A stretch of 10,968 bases of DNA, taken from NCBI GenBank assembly GCA_031976395.1, contig DALYLJ010000105.1, forward strand, positions 1 to 10,968, given 5' to 3'. The notes under the pieces were generated by a model. It did no database searches. It saw nothing but the letters and a program-made list of their open reading frames with translations, and had not been told where the DNA came from. Made by a program: the position numbers and the translations under genes. This document shows, one piece after another, positions 1 through 8,012 of the stretch. The stretch is from UBA11164 sp002420085. Lineage in GTDB: Bacteria > Pseudomonadota > Gammaproteobacteria > Xanthomonadales > Xanthomonadaceae. The stretch's first letter is position 1; every line of letters begins with the position of its first letter.

Positions 1-118
1 GTTGGCGGGGGCGGACACCGTGCGCCGGGGAAGCTCATTCGCGTCCGCGCCAGGCATCGCGATGACCGTGGTGTGAGTGCGTCGCGATCGAGCACCGTTC
101 GCGCAGCCGTCGTCCTTG
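1..118. other. Left-edge stretch, no gene that can be supported
   Basis: No recognisable protein is encoded here. On the minus strand an ATG at 57-55 opens a frame that stays open to the window edge (19 codons, beginning MPGADANEL). It lacks a Shine-Dalgarno sequence and resembles nothing I know. On the plus strand a frame running in from the left edge ends with TGA at 74-76, also unrecognised. Since sufC normally follows sufB, the absence of any SufC start here means that either another small gene or a spacer separates them, or the suf operon is split. Confidence 0.3.
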
Positions 119-120
119 CG

Positions 121-141
121 AATCTCCAATCTCCAATCCCG
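121..141. repeat. Short 7-bp tandem repeat just after sufB
   Basis: Three consecutive 7-base units, AATCTCC, AATCTCC and AATCCCG, end three bases from the sufB stop codon. Read on the minus strand this is CGGGATT-GGAGATT-GGAGATT followed by CGCAAGG. It resembles the GGGATTCGGGATTGGGGATTCG-like intergenic repeats I associate with Xanthomonadales genomes. The repeat units are visible in the sequence; the link to that family is from memory. Confidence 0.6.
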
Positions 142-144
142 TCA

Positions 145-1626
<1,482 letters not shown>

Positions 1627-1648
1627 GGCAGTTGGGGTCGAGGACGGA

Positions 1649-2095
1649 TCAGGGCGCGGCCAGGCGGACCGCGATGTGTTTCGGGCCGTGCGGCGCCGGA
1701 TTGACCAGGTGGGCCAGGCTGACCGCACGCAGCGCATCGGCGACCAGTTCACTGACCTGGCGCCAGCCGGTGCGGATGCCGCAGCGATGCTCGATGCCAC
1801 ACTGACCGTGCTGAACACTGCATTCGGTCATTCCGATCGGTCCTTCCATCGCTTCGACCACATCGGCCAGGGAAATCGCTTCCGGTGGCCGCGCCAGGCG
1901 ATAGCCGCCATGGACACCACGAAACCCCTCGACCAGCCCGGCCCGAGCCAGCGGCTTGAGCACCTTGCTGACCGTCGGTGGCTCAAGGCAGGCGCGCTCG
2001 GCCAGTTCGCTGGCGCTGAACACCTGGCCGGTTTCCGCCGCCAGCACGGTCAGCACCACGGTCGCATAGTCGGTGAGTTTGGTAACGCGGAGCAC
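1649..2095 (-). CDS. Rrf2/IscR-type regulator of the SUF Fe-S assembly operon
   Basis: This cytoplasmic DNA-binding regulator probably senses Fe-S status and controls its own operon. With the GTG start at 2095 it has 148 residues. The N-terminus LRVTKLTDYATVVLTVLA matches the SUF-specific Rrf2 branch (family TIGR02944, from memory). A winged helix occupies roughly residues 5-70, with recognition helix region PPTVSKVLKPLARAGLVE and the wing motif GVHGGYRLAR. Three cluster-ligand cysteines, C92, C99 and C105, sit in TECSVQHGQC-GIEHRC, close to IscR C92/C98/C104 but with one extra residue between the first two. An upstream TTG (2116) would add seven residues, but it lies only about five bases from the predicted transcription start, so GTG is preferred. 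No strong Shine-Dalgarno is visible. The last 25 residues or so (after about 125) are low in recognisable conservation. It is upstream of sufB and probably autoregulated through the operator at 2120-2145. Confidence 0.92.
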   Translation of the reverse strand: MLRVTKLTDYATVVLTVLAAETGQVFSASELAERACLEPPTVSKVLKPLARAGLVEGFRGVHGGYRLARPPEAISLADVVEAMEGPIGMTECSVQHGQCGIEHRCGIRTGWRQVSELVADALRAVSLAHLVNPAPHGPKHIAVRLAAP

Positions 2096-2119
2096 GGCGT
2101 TGGCCAGCAGTTGCAAAAC

Positions 2120-2156
2120 GGACTGAAATTGTACTGATTCAGTCCGGCTCGATCAA
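2120..2156 (-). promoter_or_regulatory. Promoter with IscR-like operator for the regulator-sufB operon
   Basis: On the minus strand a -35 TTGATC (2156-2151) and a -10 TACAAT (2133-2128, one mismatch to TATAAT) are separated by exactly 17 bases. The spacer and -10 edge hold GACTGAATCAGTA (2144-2132), which fits the core GACTRWWWYAGTC of the IscR type 1 site at 12 of 13 positions and contains the perfect palindrome ACTGAATCAGT. A larger perfect inverted repeat, GGACTGAA/TTCAGTCC, has arms at 2145-2138 and 2127-2120 and brackets the -10. A start near 2121 would leave a leader of about 26 bases before the GTG. The arrangement suggests repression by the regulator encoded downstream. The consensus comparison is from memory. 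Confidence 0.75.
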
Positions 2157-2309
2157 GTCGATCGCGTCCGATCCATTCGGCCAGGCCCGCGTTTGGCCGC
2201 TGTCGGCCCTCCGCACTCATGCTGGCGGCCGAGCAGTCCTGGCATCGTCGTCCGGTGGAGGTGGGGTCGGGCGATGCCCGCTGCGCGGGTAATGCCCCCG
2301 CCTTGGGTT
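2157..2309. other. Intergenic region between the suf promoter and the kelch gene end
   Basis: No gene is supported here. A small GC-rich inverted repeat, CGGGC-GAT-GCCCG, lies at 2268-2280, and an imperfect second one (GCGGGTAATGCCCCCGC) follows within about 20 bases. Either could form in the transcript of the kelch gene, which ends at 2310 on the minus strand. There is no T-tract after either, so calling an intrinsic terminator would be a guess. Confidence 0.4.
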
Positions 2310-3392
2310 CTAGTGTGCGGTCGGAGTGGGTTCGGGCGCGGCTGTCGGGCGGAACGAGAGCACGTCGGGGCTGACGCGCTGCGGGTCGCGCATGCCGCCG
2401 ATCAGGTGGAAGCGGCCGGCGTGGCGGAGCAGGCCACGATGGTCCATGCTCGGTTGCGGCAGGGGGGCGAGTTCGAGCCAGCGGTCGAGGCGGAGGTCAT
2501 AGGCCTGGACCCGATCGGAGCCGGTCGAGGGCCGCTGGTCGTAGCCGATGCCGTCATAGTTGTAGGGGTTGTCGCTGCCGCCAGCGAACAGCAGCCAGCC
2601 GCGTTCGGGGTCGGCGGCGGCACCCATGCGATAGCGGGCCGGGCCGGGGTGGCTGGCTATCTGGCGCCATGCGATGCGGGTCGGTCGCTGGTGATCGATC
2701 TCGCCGCGCCAGCACTGGTCGGTGGCGCTGAACTGGCGCTTTTCGGCGATCACGTCGAGCCGCACGCCATCGCAGACCAGCAGGCTGTCTTCGAGGATGG
2801 CTCCGGCGTGGCCGAACACTGGGACGCCAGGATAGTCGGTGGCACGTCGCCAGCGATTGCGGTGGGTGTCGTAGACCTGGACCAGGGCGACATTGGCGTC
2901 CATGTGCCAACCACTGATCAGGTAGATCCAGCGGTCGCGCCAGACCAGGGCGACGCTGTCATCGACCGGAGTCGGCATGGCGGCAACCGACTGATAGTCG
3001 CGTTCGACCGGGTCGAAGCGCAGCACTTCCGGGGTCGAGACTTCGTGGCCATCCTCGGCGACGGTGTAGCCACCGAACAGGTAGACCTTGCCACCGGCGG
3101 TGGCGGCGACGGCGGCCAGGCGACCGCGTTCGACCGGTACCGGCGGCAGGGCCTGCCAGGTGCCGCGTGTACGGTCGTACTCGAAGGCATGGCGGTCGAT
3201 GTCGCGCCAGGTCTTGCCTGCACCCAGGCCCATGAACGAGTACAGCCGGGTGGTGTCGGCGAGTTCGACGACGGCGACGGCGTTGTTGCTCTGGGCAATC
3301 GGCAGGGCCGGCAGGTCGGATTCGGCTGCCGCCAGCGGGCGGGCCAGCAGGGCGAGCAGCAGGGTGAGCGATGGGGCACGGAGACGGAGCAT
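2310..3392 (-). CDS. Exported kelch-repeat beta-propeller protein
   Basis: The product is 360 residues. It begins with a clear Sec signal peptide: a short basic start (MLRLR), a Leu/Ala hydrophobic run to about residue 20, and an AAA cleavage site at 21-23. It is therefore probably periplasmic or secreted. The mature part shows kelch-type beta-propeller blades: repeated hydrophobic strand plus Gly-Gly patterns such as GKVYLFGGY, DRWIYLISGW, RGWLLFAGGSDN and GRFHLIGGM, each followed by a phrase with a spaced Tyr and Trp such as YDTHRNRWRRATDYP, YDRTRGTWQALPPVP and YDLRLDRWLELAPLP. The layout recalls NanM-like sialate mutarotases and galactose-oxidase-type propellers, but I see no catalytic residues that fix a function. 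The start at 3392 was picked for the signal peptide; the frame runs further upstream without such a signal. It is transcribed divergently from the SET gene. Confidence 0.88.
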   Translation of the reverse strand: MLRLRAPSLTLLLALLARPLAAAESDLPALPIAQSNNAVAVVELADTTRLYSFMGLGAGKTWRDIDRHAFEYDRTRGTWQALPPVPVERGRLAAVAATAGGKVYLFGGYTVAEDGHEVSTPEVLRFDPVERDYQSVAAMPTPVDDSVALVWRDRWIYLISGWHMDANVALVQVYDTHRNRWRRATDYPGVPVFGHAGAILEDSLLVCDGVRLDVIAEKRQFSATDQCWRGEIDHQRPTRIAWRQIASHPGPARYRMGAAADPERGWLLFAGGSDNPYNYDGIGYDQRPSTGSDRVQAYDLRLDRWLELAPLPQPSMDHRGLLRHAGRFHLIGGMRDPQRVSPDVLSFRPTAAPEPTPTAH

Positions 3393-3543
3393 GGCAGGTC
3401 GGGTGGGTGGCGAGAAGCAGAGACTGCCACGAACCGGCGCGATAGGCGAGAATGCTGGACGGCCGGATCGAGCAATGTGTTCGACCGGGTCGGTGTGTTC
3501 TCCCATCCCATCATCCCTGTGCAGGGACGTTCCGGAATCGACC
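3393..3543. other. Divergent promoter region between kelch and SET genes
   Basis: Both flanking genes read outward from this 151-base gap, so promoters for each should lie here. I see no convincing -35/-10 pair on either strand. An imperfect palindrome, CCCTGTGCAGGG (3515-3526), sits 17 bases before the SET start codon. Its role is unknown. Confidence 0.4.
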
Positions 3544-4041
3544 ATGCCTCGAAAGAAGATCGAAGCGCGCGGTTCGCGCATCCATGGCAAGGGCGTGTTC
3601 GCCGCCGAGCCGATCGCCACGGGCGAGCAGATCGTTCGCTACAAGGGCAGGCTGCGCAGACATGCCGAAATCGATGCTCGATACGGCGAGATCCCCGATG
3701 ACGGCCACACCTTCCTGTTCACGCTGAACGACAAGTACGTGGTCGATGCCAACGTGGATGGCAATGTCGCGCGCTGGATCAATCACAGTTGCGATCCGAA
3801 CTGCGAGGCGGTGATCCACGAATACGAGGGCAAGGGACGGCGCAAGGACAAGATCTGGATCGAGGCGATCCGCGACATCGCCGAGGGCGAGGAGCTCACG
3901 TACAACTACGGCATCACGCTGGAGCGCCCGCACACGGCGGCGGAAAAGAAACTCTGGGCCTGCCGCTGTGGTGCGCCGAACTGCACCGGCACCCTGTTGC
4001 AGCCCAAGCGCAAGCGCTCGGCTCGGTCGAAGCCGGTCTGA
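3544..4041 (+). CDS. SET and post-SET domain protein lysine methyltransferase
   Basis: The 165-residue protein is almost entirely a SET domain, which transfers methyl groups from S-adenosylmethionine to protein lysines. The N-terminal SAM-binding segment is SRIHGKGVFAAEPIATGE (11-28). The signature RWINHSCDPNC is at 78-88, and GEELTYNYGI (115-124) supplies the catalytic-site tyrosines. A post-SET motif, ACRCGAPNCTG (139-149), offers C140, C142 and C147, which with C83 could bind one zinc as in eukaryotic SET enzymes. A basic tail, KRKRSARSKPV, follows. The ATG at 3544 gives exactly the domain start; the longer frame upstream overlaps the oppositely oriented kelch gene and is noise. The substrate is unknown: neighbours give no target, and bacterial SET proteins have been linked both to host histones and to endogenous proteins. 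It converges with the DUF2784 gene. Confidence 0.93.
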   Translation: MPRKKIEARGSRIHGKGVFAAEPIATGEQIVRYKGRLRRHAEIDARYGEIPDDGHTFLFTLNDKYVVDANVDGNVARWINHSCDPNCEAVIHEYEGKGRRKDKIWIEAIRDIAEGEELTYNYGITLERPHTAAEKKLWACRCGAPNCTGTLLQPKRKRSARSKPV

Positions 4042-4093
4042 TCGAGCGACTGCGGCGGCGGGTCGCGGCCGTGGCTGCCTGGGCGCTGCGATC

Positions 4094-4147
4094 GGTCAGG
4101 GCGGAGCCGGTCAGGACGGAGCCGGTCAGGACGGAGCCGGTCAGGGC
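4094..4147. repeat. 15-bp tandem repeat, about 3.5 copies
   Basis: Units of GGTCAGGACGGAGCC occur at 4094-4108 (one base different), 4109-4123 and 4124-4138, and a partial copy begins at 4139. On the minus strand each unit begins with TGA in the reading frame of the upstream DUF2784 gene, so four TGA codons occur in register at 4143, 4128, 4113 and 4098. The first of them is the gene's stop. The array fills half of the gap between two convergent genes. Confidence 0.9.
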
Positions 4148-4590
4148 TGCGATCGAGACGGGTTCGGCGATGGTGTCGGTGTCCGCTGCCGTGGTGTGGA
4201 CTGTGGCGGCAGCCACCACCAGGCCAGGGCGACCAGCAGGCCGAAGGCGCTGTAGGCGACCACGAACAGCCACCAGGGCGCCTCGAAGAACAGCAGTCGG
4301 GCCAGCCAGTGTTCGATGAAGCTGGTGCCGTAGCCGGACTGGCCGGCGATCTGGCGCAGGTCGCTCTCCCAGATGGTCAGCGGACAGAGCTGACCGAGCC
4401 AGGTCTGGACGACGATGAAGCCGATCAGGGCGAGGTGGATGAGGCGGAATGGCCGGTTGCGTACCCACTGCCAGCCCAGCCGGCCGCCGATCAGAATCAG
4501 CGGCAGGCCAAGCACGACGAATGCCACGATCAGGGTGTGGCTGATCAGGATGAGGTCGGCCAGCAGGCCGGCGAGTGCGGGGGTGAGCAT
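4141..4590 (-). CDS. DUF2784 family inner-membrane protein
   Basis: The protein has 149 residues. Three long hydrophobic stretches stand out: residues about 8-36 (DLILISHTLIVAFVVLGL), 48-70 and 97-125 (WWLFVVAYSAFGLLVALAWWW). It is therefore an inner-membrane protein. The family signature is present: a membrane helix ending in LGQLCPLTIWE, then SGYGTSFIEHWLARLL. I recognise this as DUF2784, of unknown biochemical function. The last 25 residues are rich in Pro, Ser and Thr and lie outside the domain. It follows the EF-G2 gene by 66 bases on the same strand and may share its transcript. No clear Shine-Dalgarno precedes the ATG at 4590. Its stop codon is the first TGA of the 15-bp tandem repeat. 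Confidence 0.88.
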   Translation of the reverse strand: MLTPALAGLLADLILISHTLIVAFVVLGLPLILIGGRLGWQWVRNRPFRLIHLALIGFIVVQTWLGQLCPLTIWESDLRQIAGQSGYGTSFIEHWLARLLFFEAPWWLFVVAYSAFGLLVALAWWWLPPQSTPRQRTPTPSPNPSRSQP

Positions 4591-4656
4591 CGGTGCGGGT
4601 CGGATACTGTCGATCGGAGTCGCGGTTGGCCGGTCGGTGTCGGTCGGATCGCCGGC

Positions 4657-6708
4657 TCAGTCCTCCTCGGCCTTGGGATCATAGCCTTCGACCAGGTTTT
4701 TCTGGACGTTCGGCGGGACCGGTTCGTAGTGGCTGAACTCGATGCTGTAGCGCCCGCGACCGGCGGTGACCGCCTTCAGTTCGTTGGCGTAGTCGGCGAT
4801 CTCGGCGAGCGGAATCTGGGCTTTGACCACCAGTTCGCCACCGCGTGAGGCGTCGGTGCCGTTGATCCGGGCGCGCTTGCTGGCCAGGCCGCCGGTGATG
4901 TCGCCGACGCTGTCTTCGGGTGCGGTCACGTCGAGGTTGACGATCGGTTCCAGGATCAGCGGTCGGGCCTTGCCGATGGCGTCGAGGAAGGCTTTCTTGC
5001 CGGCTGCGACGAAGGCGACTTCCTTGGAGTCGACCGGGTGATGTTTGCCGTCGTAGACGATCACCCGCACGTCCTGCAAGGGGTAGCCAGCGATGGCACC
5101 GGTTTCCAGCACCATGCGCACACCCTTTTCGACCGCTGGCAGGAACTGCCCTGGAATGGTGCCGCCCTTGACTTCATCGACGAACTCGAAGCCGTCGCCT
5201 CGGGCCAGCGGTTCGATCCGCAGAAACACTTCGCCGAACTGGCCGGCGCCGCCAGTCTGCTTCTTGTGGCGGTGATGACCGTCGGCGCGGGCGGAGACGG
5301 TTTCCCGGTAGGCGATCCGGGGCGGTGCGCTGTCGACTTCGACGCCGTAGCGGTCCTTCATGCGCTCCAGCATCACCCGCAGATGCAGTTCGCCCAGGCC
5401 GCGCACCACGGTTTCGTTCAGTTCGCTGTGATGATCGACCCGGAAGCAGGGGTCTTCCTCGGCCAGTCGATCCAGGGCGTTGGCCAGTTTCTGTTCCTGG
5501 CCCTTGTGCCGGGGCCGGACCGCCAGGCCGAACATCGGCCGGGGGAAGTCGAGCGGTTTGAGGTGGATGTGGTCCTCGTCGTGGCTGTCGTGCAGGATGG
5601 CATCGAAGTGGATGTCCTCGACCTTGGCCACGGCGGCGATGTCGCCTGGGATGGCCGATTCGATCTCGCTGTGCTCCTTGCCGTGCAGCTTGAACACATG
5701 ACCGACCTTGAACGGTTTCTTGCCGTCGTCGATGAACAACTGGCTGTCGCGGCGGACCGTGCCCTGATAGACCCGGAATACGCTCAGCTTGCCGACGAAT
5801 GGGTCGTTGACGATCTTGAACACGTCGGCGATGACGTGGGCGCCGGGGTCTGGCCGGGCTTCGATCGCCTGGGCGGCCGGGCCTTCGCCCTTGATGAACG
5901 GCGGTGGGTTGGCTTCCAGCGGGCTCGGCATCAGTTTCTCGATCAGGTCGAGCAGGGCGGCCACACCGGCGCCGGTGCGCGCCGAGACGAAGCAGATCGG
6001 CACCAGATGACCTTCGCGCAGACATTGCTCGAAGCTGTCGTGCAGTTCCTGGCCGGACAGGCCCTGCTCGCCCAGTTCGAGATAGCGGCCCATCACATCC
6101 TCGTTGATCTCGACAACCTGGTCGATGATGCGCTGGTGGGCGTCGGCGACCGAGGAGAAATCGGCCTCGCCATCGGGCTTGAAGAAGCAATCGACGACAC
6201 CGGTGCGATCACGGCCGGGCAGGTTGATCGGCAGGCATTCCGGTCCGAAGGTTTCGCGCAGCCGTTCGACCAGTTCGGCCAGGTCGGCGTCGCTGTCGTC
6301 GATCCGGTTAACCACCAGGAAGCGTGCCAGGCGCCGGGCCTTGCCGTATTCCATCATTCGGAGGGTGCTGTGTTCGATGCCGGCGCTGGCATTGACCACC
6401 ACGGCGCAGGTCTCGACGGCGGCCAGGGCGGACAGGGTCGGGCCGCGAAAATCCGGATAGCCGGGGGTGTCGATCAGGTTGACATGGACGCCCCCATGGT
6501 CGATCGAGGCGACCGCCGAGTTGATCGAGTGGCCGCGCGATTTTTCCATCGGATCGAAGTCGGATACGGTGGTGCCGCGCTCGATGTTGCCTGCCGTCTT
6601 GAGGGTGCCGCCGGCGTGCAGCAGGGCTTCGAAAAGCGTGGTTTTGCCGGCGCCTGCGTGGCCGACCAGGGCCACGTTGCGAATCTGGTCGCTGCTGTAG
6701 TCGGGCAT
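4657..6708 (-). CDS. Elongation factor G-like GTPase (EF-G2 type)
   Basis: A 683-residue translational GTPase with the full EF-G domain order. The G domain has the P-loop GHAGAGKTT (16-24), switch I remnant RGHSI (58-62), G3 DTPGYPDF (80-87) and G4 NRID (134-137). A beta-barrel domain follows, then the RHKKQTGGAGQFGEV start of domain IV and an EF-G-type C-terminal domain. The His that triggers hydrolysis in true EF-G (DTPGHVDF) is Tyr84 here, and switch I differs from the usual RGITI. These are traits of the EF-G2 branch (such as mycobacterial FusA2), whose role is unclear and which does not replace EF-G in the cases I recall. A housekeeping fusA, normally next to rpsL/rpsG and tufA, is expected elsewhere. 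The ATG at 6708 is preceded by a good ribosome site. DUF2784 lies downstream. Confidence 0.93.
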   Translation of the reverse strand: MPDYSSDQIRNVALVGHAGAGKTTLFEALLHAGGTLKTAGNIERGTTVSDFDPMEKSRGHSINSAVASIDHGGVHVNLIDTPGYPDFRGPTLSALAAVETCAVVVNASAGIEHSTLRMMEYGKARRLARFLVVNRIDDSDADLAELVERLRETFGPECLPINLPGRDRTGVVDCFFKPDGEADFSSVADAHQRIIDQVVEINEDVMGRYLELGEQGLSGQELHDSFEQCLREGHLVPICFVSARTGAGVAALLDLIEKLMPSPLEANPPPFIKGEGPAAQAIEARPDPGAHVIADVFKIVNDPFVGKLSVFRVYQGTVRRDSQLFIDDGKKPFKVGHVFKLHGKEHSEIESAIPGDIAAVAKVEDIHFDAILHDSHDEDHIHLKPLDFPRPMFGLAVRPRHKGQEQKLANALDRLAEEDPCFRVDHHSELNETVVRGLGELHLRVMLERMKDRYGVEVDSAPPRIAYRETVSARADGHHRHKKQTGGAGQFGEVFLRIEPLARGDGFEFVDEVKGGTIPGQFLPAVEKGVRMVLETGAIAGYPLQDVRVIVYDGKHHPVDSKEVAFVAAGKKAFLDAIGKARPLILEPIVNLDVTAPEDSVGDITGGLASKRARINGTDASRGGELVVKAQIPLAEIADYANELKAVTAGRGRYSIEFSHYEPVPPNVQKNLVEGYDPKAEED

Positions 6709-6716
6709 GGATCCGT

Positions 6717-6722
6717 CTCCCC
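6717..6722 (-). promoter_or_regulatory. Ribosome binding site of the EF-G2 gene
   Basis: GGGGAG on the minus strand lies eight bases before the ATG at 6708. It is the best Shine-Dalgarno in the window and fixes this start, which directly precedes the conserved P-loop region, over the longer frame that begins at 6858. Confidence 0.75.
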
Positions 6723-6741
6723 GTGGGTTGAATGGTTGACG

Positions 6742-6758
6742 CTGCACGGGCCGTGCAG
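6742..6758. promoter_or_regulatory. Perfect 7-bp inverted repeat upstream of EF-G2
   Basis: CTGCACG-GGC-CGTGCAG is a perfect inverted repeat with a 3-base centre, ending 33 bases before the EF-G2 ATG. It could be an operator for a dimeric regulator or a stem-loop in the 5' leader. I recognise no regulator for it. Confidence 0.45.
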
Positions 6759-6979
6759 GCCGGTGTGGCGTCCTGACGTCGGACCCGGCGGCGGTCGTGG
6801 CTGCGATCGGGCCACCGCACGGGGGACCGTGGGTCAAGACTTGCAGTGTGGACGCCATCGGTCAAGTGGCGGCGTGGGTGCGGTGCAGCATGTGCCGGTC
6901 GCGGCGGGTTCGGTGCTTTTCCAGCCGGTGCGCCTGGGGTAACGTGGCGGTTTCGCCGACAGCACACGGAATCCGGACC

Positions 6980-7990
6980 ATGAGTGATCTGCATGAATTC
7001 ATCGATGCCGCCCCCAAGGTGGAACTGCACCTGCACATCGAGGGCAGTCTGGAGCCGGCGATGCTGTTTGACCTGGCCCAGCGCAACGGCATCGATCTGC
7101 CGTTCGATTCGGTCGAAGCGGTTCGCGCCGCCTACGATTTCGGCAATCTCCAGGACTTCCTGGACATCTACTACCAGGGCATGAACGTGCTGCGCAGCGA
7201 GCGCGATTTCTACGATCTGACCTGGGCCTATCTGGAGCGGGCGGCGGCGCAGAACATCGTCCACACCGAGATCTTCTTCGATCCGCAGGGCCACACCGAG
7301 CGCGGGATCGCCTTCGAGACGGTGATCGACGGCATCCATGCCGCCCTGACCGAGGCGCGCGCCCGGTTCGGCATCAGTTCCCGTTTGATTCCGTGCTTTC
7401 TGCGCCATCTCAGTGAGGCGTCGGCGTTTGCCACCCTCGAACAGGCATTGCCGCATCGCGATCGGATTGCCGGTTTCGGTCTGGACAGTTCCGAGCGTGG
7501 CCATCCGCCGTCGAAGTTCGAGCGGGTGTTCGCACGGGTGCGCGACCTGGGGCTGCGGGTGGTCGCCCATGCCGGTGAGGAGGGGCCGCCGGAGTACGTC
7601 CGCGAGGCGCTCGATCTGCTCAGGGTCGATCGCATCGATCATGGCAACCGTTCGCTGGAAGACCTCGATCTGGTCGCTCGACTGGTCGCTGCGGGCATGC
7701 CGCTGACGGTCTGTCCGCTCAGCAATCTCAAGCTGTGCGTGGTTGGCGATCTGCACGCGCATCCACTGCGGCGGATGCTCGATCTGGGCCTGAAGGCGAC
7801 GGTCAACTCCGATGATCCGAGCTATTTCGGTGGTTATCTCAACGAGAATCTGCGGGCGGTTGCCGATGCCCTGGAACTCGATCGCGGCCACATCCTGACC
7901 CTGTTGGGCAATGCCATCGATGCCAGCTTCCTGGCGGAGCCGGATCGCCGTGATCTGCATGCGCGGCTGGCCGAATACGCGGCGGCCTGA
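6980..7990 (+). CDS. Adenine deaminase (adenosine deaminase superfamily, type 3)
   Basis: The enzyme hydrolyses adenine to hypoxanthine and ammonia for purine salvage. It has 336 residues and the amidohydrolase TIM-barrel fold. Zinc ligands are visible: H17 and H19 in ELHLHIEGSLEP, H197 in VAHAGEEGPPEY and D278 in VNSDDPSYFGGY. E200 and H221 (RIDHG) are the catalytic acid/base positions. The segments GLDSSERGHPPSKF and LTVCPLSNLKLCV match the adenine deaminase branch (as I recall for P. aeruginosa PA0148 and yeast Aah1) and not classical adenosine deaminase, which has HLDGA-type and SLNTDDP motifs. Automated annotation often labels these proteins adenosine deaminase. The ATG at 6980 gives the expected N-terminus; a short GGA lies five to seven bases ahead. 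It converges on deoA with only 22 bases between stops, so transcripts probably overlap. Confidence 0.9.
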   Translation: MSDLHEFIDAAPKVELHLHIEGSLEPAMLFDLAQRNGIDLPFDSVEAVRAAYDFGNLQDFLDIYYQGMNVLRSERDFYDLTWAYLERAAAQNIVHTEIFFDPQGHTERGIAFETVIDGIHAALTEARARFGISSRLIPCFLRHLSEASAFATLEQALPHRDRIAGFGLDSSERGHPPSKFERVFARVRDLGLRVVAHAGEEGPPEYVREALDLLRVDRIDHGNRSLEDLDLVARLVAAGMPLTVCPLSNLKLCVVGDLHAHPLRRMLDLGLKATVNSDDPSYFGGYLNENLRAVADALELDRGHILTLLGNAIDASFLAEPDRRDLHARLAEYAAA

Positions 7991-8012
7991 GTCGGGGGTC
8001 GGGGCCGTCAGC

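Larger units (their letters stand above)
6709..6979. other. Divergent regulatory region between EF-G2 and adenine deaminase
   Basis: This 271-base gap is the largest without a gene. It must carry promoters for both outward-reading genes. Besides the palindrome at 6742-6758 it holds a hairpin, CACGG-GGGA-CCGTG (6818-6831). For the deaminase a weak pair, TTTTCC (6917-6922) and TAACGT (6940-6945), has 17-base spacing but matches consensus poorly, so it is only a suggestion. Confidence 0.4.

Noticed and set aside
2268..2280. Intrinsic terminator for the kelch gene
   Set aside because: The stem is only 5 bp, there is no T-tract, and such GC stems are common by chance in this composition.
3515..3526. 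CCCTGTGCAGGG as an operator for the SET gene
   Set aside because: The centre is not symmetric, the arms are only 5 bases and no promoter is recognisable around it.
3088..3543. Long N-terminal extension of the SET protein
   Set aside because: The upstream codons overlap the divergent kelch gene and its signal peptide region. The SET domain begins within 11 residues of the ATG at 3544.
2193..3701. Plus-strand 502-codon frame across the kelch gene into the SET gene
   Set aside because: It spans a signal-peptide gene on one strand and overlaps the true SET frame in a different frame; composition is typical of an antisense shadow.
5038..6942. Plus-strand 634-codon open frame opposite EF-G2
   Set aside because: The EF-G2 frame on the other strand is beyond doubt. 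The antisense frame is a by-product of strong third-position GC bias; its translation has no recognisable domain and is rich in His, Gln, Asp and Gly.
6980..7990. Annotation as adenosine deaminase
   Set aside because: HIEGSLEP, GHPPSKF, CPLSNLKL and VNSDDPSYFGGY fit the adenine deaminase branch better than classical adenosine deaminase.
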